64,000 nucleotides of DNA. Origin: Rhodococcus sp. 14-1411-2a (GTDB taxonomy: Bacteria; Actinomycetota; Actinomycetes; Mycobacteriales; Mycobacteriaceae). Location of the stretch: assembly GCF_002259485.1 (NCBI RefSeq), contig NZ_NPGA01000018.1, forward strand, positions 1 through 64,000, written 5' to 3'. Positions 58,666 through 64,000 of this stretch are shown one piece after another (position 1 is the first letter of the stretch; each line of letters begins with the position of its first letter). The position numbers were made by a program, and so were the translations under genes. The notes beneath the pieces are model-generated. The model was not told where the DNA came from. It searched no databases and was given only the letters and a program-made list of their open reading frames with translations.

Positions 58666-58962
58666 GAACGTGAATCTACCGATGCGAGTGGAGAGCACCT
58701 ATTCCGCGCCTTGTCCATATTGTCGGAATTGGTGCGCCTGTACCGGTGGCTGTCTCCAAATATGTTCCGACACCGCAATTTCCGGTTTGTCCGTTCCGTA
58801 GAAGTATTTTCTCTTCCATGAACGAACGGCAAATTTCTGGTGCTATGTTGTGGAATGTCTGTTTCTACCGCTAACGAAACAAGCAGGAAACACGCGGTGT
58901 GAACAATGCCGAGAGCAGTGCCAGTGGGCACCGCCGTGGTGCTCGATGGAAGGTGGTTGCGC

Positions 58963-59943
58963 GTGGGCGGTTATCTTGCGCGGAGGTTGCTGAACTACGT
59001 CGTACTGCTGCTCATCGCGACGTTTCTGACCTACCTTCTGGCGTCGCTCACGTTCGATCCGCTGTCCAATCTGCTCAGCCGTAACCCGCCGCCCTCCGAG
59101 GCGGTGCTGGCCGCCAAGCGCGCGGCTCTGCACCTCGACGACAATCCGGTGCTGCGTTACCTGAAGTGGCTGTGGGCGGTGCTGCACGGTGATTTCGGGC
59201 AGACGATCGCTGCCGGTTCGGTCAACGACGAGTTGTGGCGTCGCATCCTCGTCTCGCTGCGGCTGGTAGTGCTCGGCACTGTCCTCGGTGCGGTGCTCGG
59301 CACCTTGATCGGTGCGTACGGTGCCGTCCGGCAGTACAAAATCTTCGATCACGTCGCGACTGTCGTGACGTTCGTTTTGATCAGTACGCCGATTCTGGTG
59401 CTTGCTCCGGTGCTCAAATACCTTGCAGTTCAGGTCAATCAGAGCACGGGGAGTCAGTTCTTCCAGTACACCGGCGAGACGTCGACAACGCTCGCGCCAG
59501 GCCTGATGAACGAAATCGTCGACCGTGCACAGCATCTGCTGCTACCCACCGTCGTGCTGATGCTGTTCACCATCGGTGGCTACAGCCGCTACATGCGCAG
59601 TTCCATGCTCGACGAGCTGAACATGGACTACATTCGCACCGCCCGCGGCAAGGGGCTCACCCGCGGCCGCGCGATCTTCAAGCACGGCTTCCGTACTGCG
59701 CTCATTCCGATGGCCACGTTGTTCGCGTTCGGTATGGGCGCGGTGATCACCGGAGCCACCTTCACCGAGCGCGTGTTCGGTTGGTACGGCATGGGGGACT
59801 GGCTGATCTACGGCATCACCAGCCAGGACATCAACATCACGCTCGCGGTCTCGCTCTTCACCGCGCTCTCCGTCCTCGTCTCCGGAATGCTGACCGATAT
59901 CTTCACTGCCGCACTGGATCCGCGCGTTCGCTACGCGGACTGA
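58963..59943 (+). CDS. dppB: Oligopeptide-type ABC permease (DppB-like)
   Basis: A 326-residue permease. It begins YLARRLLNYVVLLLIATFLTYLLASLTFDP, the standard DppB/OppB start, and the docking loop is YIRTARGKGLTRGRAIFKHGFRTALIP. GTG at 58963 has GGAAGG nine bases upstream and aligns with family starts; ATG at 58906 would add 19 residues. The external loop after helix 1 is longer than usual. First gene of a peptide/nickel-type importer operon. The 58699-58962 spacer is AT-rich and should hold the promoter; no operator was recognised. Confidence 0.87.
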   Translation: MGGYLARRLLNYVVLLLIATFLTYLLASLTFDPLSNLLSRNPPPSEAVLAAKRAALHLDDNPVLRYLKWLWAVLHGDFGQTIAAGSVNDELWRRILVSLRLVVLGTVLGAVLGTLIGAYGAVRQYKIFDHVATVVTFVLISTPILVLAPVLKYLAVQVNQSTGSQFFQYTGETSTTLAPGLMNEIVDRAQHLLLPTVVLMLFTIGGYSRYMRSSMLDELNMDYIRTARGKGLTRGRAIFKHGFRTALIPMATLFAFGMGAVITGATFTERVFGWYGMGDWLIYGITSQDINITLAVSLFTALSVLVSGMLTDIFTAALDPRVRYAD

Positions 59944-59974
59944 CCCACCACTTCGATCGAGGAAAGGATCGGCG

Positions 59975-60895
59975 ATGGCAACACCTGTGGTTCCCGAGAT
60001 CGCTGCGGTGGACGGCCAGGGCGGGACGACGGCCCCGATCACCCGCCGTCGACTGGTGCTGCGTCGGTTCCTGCGCAACAGGCCGGCCCTGGTAGGCATT
60101 CTGGTGTTGGTGGTGATGTTCGTCGGCGCGTTCGTGCTTCCACACTTCATCCCCTTCACCTACGAGGAACTCGACGCGTACGCGTTGAACTCTCCGCCGA
60201 CCACGCGGCATTGGTTCGGCACCAACCAGATCGGGCAGGACGTCCTCGCTCAGACGCTGCGAGGATTGCAGAAGTCGCTGATCATCGGCATGCTCGTCGC
60301 GTTGATCTCCACCGTGCTCGCCGGCGTCGTCGGCGCGGTGGCGGGATACTTCGGCGGCTGGACGGACCGCGCCCTGATGTGGGTTGCCGATGTCCTGCTC
60401 GTCGTCCCGAGCTTCCTGGTCATCGCCATCTGCTCACCGCTGTTCCGCGACAAGAGCTTCTTCATTCTGGTGCTGCTACTTGCGGCCTTCGCGTGGATGA
60501 TCACCTCGCGCATCATCCGAGCGATGACGAGGTCATTGCGTGAGCGCGAATTCATCCGCGCCGCAAAGTACATGGGCGCAACGCCGGCGAGTGTCATCGG
60601 CAAGCACGTGCTGCCGTCGATGGCCTCGATACTCATCGTCGACGTCACGCTCAACGTGGGTATCGCCATCATCGGTGAGGCGTCCCTGAGCTACTTCGGC
60701 TTCGGTGTCCAGCGACCCGACGTCTCGCTCGGCACGCTGATCGCCGACGGCACGTCGTCCGCGTTGACGTATCCGTGGTTGTTCGCGTTCTGCTGTGGCG
60801 CACTGGTGTTGATCGTGCTGGCCACCAACTTCGTCGGCGACGGCCTGCGCGATGCATTCGATCCGAACTCGACGAGGGGACAGGCACGTGGCTGA
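59975..60895 (+). CDS. dppC: Oligopeptide-type ABC permease (DppC-like)
   Basis: A 306-residue permease: N-terminal [29 protein letters not shown], the periplasmic [27 protein letters not shown] segment diagnostic of DppC/OppC, and the docking loop [30 protein letters not shown] lies upstream of the ATG. The stop overlaps the GTG region of the ATPase gene by 8 bases. Confidence 0.89.
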   Translation: MATPVVPEIAAVDGQGGTTAPITRRRLVLRRFLRNRPALVGILVLVVMFVGAFVLPHFIPFTYEELDAYALNSPPTTRHWFGTNQIGQDVLAQTLRGLQKSLIIGMLVALISTVLAGVVGAVAGYFGGWTDRALMWVADVLLVVPSFLVIAICSPLFRDKSFFILVLLLAAFAWMITSRIIRAMTRSLREREFIRAAKYMGATPASVIGKHVLPSMASILIVDVTLNVGIAIIGEASLSYFGFGVQRPDVSLGTLIADGTSSALTYPWLFAFCCGALVLIVLATNFVGDGLRDAFDPNSTRGQARG

Positions 60896-62789
60896 GATTG
60901 TGCCGGTGTTGAAGGTCAGCGGGCTCGAGGTCAGTTTCCCCAGTGAGGAGGGGCGCGTCACCGCAGTCCGGGGCTTGGACTACCAGGTCGACAAGGGTGA
61001 GGTGTTGGCCATCGTCGGCGAGTCCGGCTCAGGAAAGTCGGTGTCGTCCCTCGCCGTCATGGGACTTCTCCCGCAGACCGCCCGGGTCACCGGATCCATA
61101 GAACTGAACGGCCGTCAGCTGCTTGGCCTGTCCGACCGCGAGATGTCCCGCGAGCGCGGACGTTCGGTGGCCATGATCTCGCAGGACCCGCTGACTGCAC
61201 TGACGCCCATCTACCGCATCGGTGACCAGATCTCCGAAGCGATCTCGGTACACAATCCATCGCTGAGCAAAGCGAAGGTGCACGAGCGTGCGCTCGAGTT
61301 GTTGGATCTGGTCGGTATCGTCGATCCGAAGACACGGGCCAGGTCGTACCCGCACGAGTTCTCCGGTGGCATGCGCCAACGCGTCGTCATCGCGATGGCC
61401 ATCGCCAACGACCCCGACCTCATCATCGCCGACGAGCCCACCACGGCCCTCGACGTCACAATCCAGGCCCAGATTCTGGATCTGCTCCGTACCGCGCGGG
61501 ACGTAACCGGGGCCGGGGTCGTGTTCATCACCCATGACCTGGGAGTCGTTGCCGGCGTGGCCGATCGGGCCATGGTGATGTACGCCGGTCGCGCAGTCGA
61601 GACCGCGCCCGTGGACGAGCTCTATGCGCATCCGTCGATGCCGTACACCGTCGGGCTGCTCGGATCGGTTCCTCGCCCCGACCGGCCGGCCCAGGAGCGG
61701 CTCGTGCCGATCGAGGGCACCCCGCCGGCTCTGGTCAACCTGCCGACGGGATGCCCCTTCGGTCCGCGGTGCCCGTTGCACACCGACGCGTGCGACGCAG
61801 GCGAACCCCAGTTGATCGAGGTCTCACCGAGCCATGATGCTGCGTGCATTCGGATCGATGCCGCCACGGCAGAATCTGTGGAGACGGAGTTCGAGGGTGC
61901 CCCACGGTCGGAGGCCCCAGCGGAGTTGGTGGTGACGGTTTCGAAGGACGCTCCGGTGCTGTCGGTGACCGATCTGCACAAGAGCTACCCGGTGTTCAAG
62001 GGCTCGGTACTGCGGCGTCGGGCCGGGGAAGTGCCTGCGGTGCAGGGCATCAGCTTCGATGTCCACGCAGGGTCCACCTTGGCGATCGTCGGCGAATCGG
62101 GCTGCGGCAAGTCGACGACCCTGCTCGAGATCATGGAGTTCGTGAAGCCGCAGCAGGGCTCGATCAGAATCAACGGAGTCGAGCCTTACGGCCTGAGCCG
62201 AGCCGAGCAACGAAAGCTGCGCGCGCACATCCAGATCGTGTTCCAGGACCCGATGGGATCGCTCGATCCGCGAATGCCGGTGGGGGAGATCATCGCCGAG
62301 CCGTTGAAGATCAACGGCGTGCCGGTCGACGAGCGCACCCGCCGGGTTCGGGAACTGATGGCCACCGTCGGAATGCGTCCCGAGCTCGCCGATCGGTATC
62401 CCACCCAGTTCTCCGGCGGGCAGCGTCAACGTGTCGGCATTGCACGGGCTTTGGCGCTCAAACCGTCGATCCTGGTGCTCGACGAGCCGGTGTCCGCGCT
62501 CGACGTGTCGATCCAGGCGGGCGTGCTGAACCTGCTCCAGGATCTGCAGGAGGAGCTGGGTCTGGCGTATCTGTTCGTCTCGCACGACCTGTCGGTGGTG
62601 CGTCATCTCGCCGACGAAGTGGCTGTGATGCGCAACGGGGTGTTCGTGGAGAAGGGCCCGACGGCGCAGATCTTCGACGCACCCGAGGACCCGTACACAC
62701 GGGCTCTCCTGAAAGCCATCCCCATCCCCGATCCCGTGCTCCAACGAGCCCGAATCGCCGAGGCCGCAGCACTGGCCGACGCCATCTGA
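60888..62789 (+). CDS. Fused oligopeptide ABC ATPase (DppD-DppF)
   Basis: A 633-residue protein carrying both ATPases of the importer in one chain. Domain 1 (~residues 5-260): Walker [10 protein letters not shown], signature [14 protein letters not shown], Walker [14 protein letters not shown], then the oligopeptide C-terminal module with [14 protein letters not shown]. Domain 2 (~355-620): [39 protein letters not shown] at 60888 is chosen because the longer frame lies inside dppC. Such fusions are common in actinobacteria. Confidence 0.88.
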   Translation: MAEIVPVLKVSGLEVSFPSEEGRVTAVRGLDYQVDKGEVLAIVGESGSGKSVSSLAVMGLLPQTARVTGSIELNGRQLLGLSDREMSRERGRSVAMISQDPLTALTPIYRIGDQISEAISVHNPSLSKAKVHERALELLDLVGIVDPKTRARSYPHEFSGGMRQRVVIAMAIANDPDLIIADEPTTALDVTIQAQILDLLRTARDVTGAGVVFITHDLGVVAGVADRAMVMYAGRAVETAPVDELYAHPSMPYTVGLLGSVPRPDRPAQERLVPIEGTPPALVNLPTGCPFGPRCPLHTDACDAGEPQLIEVSPSHDAACIRIDAATAESVETEFEGAPRSEAPAELVVTVSKDAPVLSVTDLHKSYPVFKGSVLRRRAGEVPAVQGISFDVHAGSTLAIVGESGCGKSTTLLEIMEFVKPQQGSIRINGVEPYGLSRAEQRKLRAHIQIVFQDPMGSLDPRMPVGEIIAEPLKINGVPVDERTRRVRELMATVGMRPELADRYPTQFSGGQRQRVGIARALALKPSILVLDEPVSALDVSIQAGVLNLLQDLQEELGLAYLFVSHDLSVVRHLADEVAVMRNGVFVEKGPTAQIFDAPEDPYTRALLKAIPIPDPVLQRARIAEAAALADAI

Positions 62790-62826
62790 CCCTGCAGTTT
62801 ACGTGCACACTGAGAAAGGTGAATTG

Positions 62827-64000
62827 ATGAGAGCCAAGCTATTTCGGGCACTGGTCCCGATCGCGGTGGCCGTGACCACTGTGGGACTGGTGGCGGGGTG
62901 CAGCTCGGGGGATACCGGGCCCAACGCCGACGCGCCTGCGTCCTTCGAGAGTGGAGCGCAGATCAATCCGCATCCGATCAGTGACTTGCAGCAGGGCGGA
63001 AACATGAACTTCCCGCTCTCGCAGGTGCCGACCAACTACAACTACTACCAAATCGACGGCACCACAGTCGACGCTGCGCGGTACTACGCCGCGTTGATGC
63101 CTACGGCGTTCAAGGCTGCTGCGGACGCAAGCCTCGCGACGGCGACGGATTTTTTCACCGACATCACCGAGTCCGAGGTCGACGGTAAGCAGGTGATCAC
63201 CTACAACATCAATCCCAAGGCCAAGTGGAGCAGCGGGAGGCCGCTGGACTACACCGACCTCGTGGCCACATGGACTGCGAACAGCGGCAAGGACCCGGCT
63301 TACGAGGCGTCCAGCACCGCGGGCTGGGACAAGGTGGAATCCGTTGTGCGCGGTGAGAACGACCAGCAGGTGACCCTGACGTTTGCCGAGAAGTTCGCAG
63401 ACTGGCGCTCCCTGTTTTCGCCGCTGATGCCCGCGGAGTCCGTGAACAGTGTCGAGGCGTTCAACACCGGTTCGGTCGAGACCATGCCTGCCACCGCCGG
63501 CCCGTTCCGCATCCGCACGATCGAGCCCGGCGGCAAACGCATCGTTGCCGAGCGCAACCCGGACTGGTGGGGTGAGAACCCAGCGGTGCTGGACACCATC
63601 ACGTACCTGCCGCTGGATACGACGGCATCTATCGGTGCGTTGCAGAGTGGCGAGATCGACTACTTCGAATTGGGCAGCAGTGCGGATGCTTTCAAGGTTG
63701 CCCGCGGTATCCCGAATGTCGACCTGCGTCAGAGCCTGGGCCCGCAGTACCGGCACTTCGACTTCAACGGAGCCCCGGGGCGCATCACCTCGGACAAGGC
63801 AGTGCGCGTGGCGTTGATGAAGGCGATCGATCGTGACTACCTGGCGACGTCACAGCTCGGTCAGATCACCTCGAGCCCGACTGTCCTGAACAACCACATC
63901 TACGTGGACGGGCAGAAGGGCTACCAGGCCAACAACGGCGATATCACCTTCGACCCCGAAAAGGCGAAGGCCGAACTCGACGCGGCCGGTTGGACGATGA
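62827..64000 (+). CDS. ABC substrate-binding lipoprotein, family 5 (partial, runs off the window)
   Basis: At least 391 residues of an SBP_bac_5 protein. The lipoprotein signal ends at VGLVAGC (Cys25). The fold segments DFFTDITESEVDGKQVITYNI, KWSSGRPLDYTDLVATW, PATAGPFRIRTIEPGGKRIVAERNPDWW and GRITSDKAVRVALMKAIDRDYL are typical of peptide-binding DppA/OppA proteins. GAAAGGTG precedes the ATG at 62827. The reading frame is open to base 64000. It completes the importer begun at 58963. Confidence 0.88.
   Translation, partial: MRAKLFRALVPIAVAVTTVGLVAGCSSGDTGPNADAPASFESGAQINPHPISDLQQGGNMNFPLSQVPTNYNYYQIDGTTVDAARYYAALMPTAFKAAADASLATATDFFTDITESEVDGKQVITYNINPKAKWSSGRPLDYTDLVATWTANSGKDPAYEASSTAGWDKVESVVRGENDQQVTLTFAEKFADWRSLFSPLMPAESVNSVEAFNTGSVETMPATAGPFRIRTIEPGGKRIVAERNPDWWGENPAVLDTITYLPLDTTASIGALQSGEIDYFELGSSADAFKVARGIPNVDLRQSLGPQYRHFDFNGAPGRITSDKAVRVALMKAIDRDYLATSQLGQITSSPTVLNNHIYVDGQKGYQANNGDITFDPEKAKAELDAAGWTM

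Noticed and set aside
58801..58905. Possible promoter for the peptide importer (TGCTATGTT as an extended -10 near 58841)
   Set aside because: No matching -35 element at the proper distance; the AT-rich spacer makes chance matches likely.

Overview
The window is high-GC actinobacterial DNA, most like a Rhodococcus or close Nocardiaceae relative. This is inferred from content: a DinB2-type Y-family polymerase, an LpqN-like protein, an EspC-like ESX protein, a DUF222/HNH protein, a DUF4185 secreted protein and a 5S gene closing an rrn operon. I see no phage, insertion sequence, CRISPR array or tRNA. The species is not determined.

Layout. 1-600: 3' end of a 5S rRNA gene, its terminator, and a gene-free stretch of GC-rich palindromic repeats. 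0.6-7.8 kb: housekeeping and stress genes (DUF6188-like, DUF2071, SIMPL, a 2-oxoglutarate/Fe oxygenase, DoxX, DinB2, TerD, PoxB). 8.1-12.3 kb: a GntR regulator, an ADP-ribosylglycohydrolase-fold enzyme, an NCS1 permease and a PfkB kinase, the same functional set as E. coli yegTUVW and probably a nucleoside salvage module. 12.3-24.2 kb: a LacI regulator diverging from an overlapping-gene operon (AmiF-like formamidase, flavin reductase, nitrilase, NicX-like dioxygenase, FAD monooxygenase, MFS permease, three-subunit molybdenum hydroxylase, CoxG-like protein). This looks like degradation of nicotinate or a related pyridine acid through 2,5-dihydroxypyridine. No canonical NicD or NicF is seen, and two nitrilase-superfamily hydrolases sit where they would be expected. 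24.2-27.2 kb: an MFS permease plus a cysteine-free Asp/Glu-racemase homologue, divergent from a FadR-type GntR regulator, with three GTATAC operators.

27.4-30.1 kb: a four-gene, translationally coupled ESX-associated cassette. 30.1-45.2 kb: a large catabolic island with two MmgE/PrpD proteins, a cyclase, an HpcH/HpaI lyase, an IclR regulator, a complete branched-chain-type ABC importer, an Asp/Glu racemase homologue, a flavoprotein reductase, a cyclic amidohydrolase and a CaiB CoA-transferase. An 18-bp near-palindrome occurs at four promoter-proximal places and probably marks the IclR regulon. The gene set suggests import of a ring compound, reduction, hydrolytic ring opening, CoA activation and C-C cleavage; the substrate is unknown.

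45.3-58.7 kb: mixed core and accessory genes (siderophore/B12-type binding lipoprotein, UvrA-like ABC protein, PASTA lipoprotein, DUF2231, acyl-CoA synthetase, DUF222/HNH protein with internal repeats, DUF2256/DUF3253 protein, peptide deformylase, small secreted proteins, DUF4185 hydrolase, GGCT-like and GIY-YIG proteins). 58.9-64 kb: an oligopeptide-type ABC importer, whose binding protein runs off the right edge.
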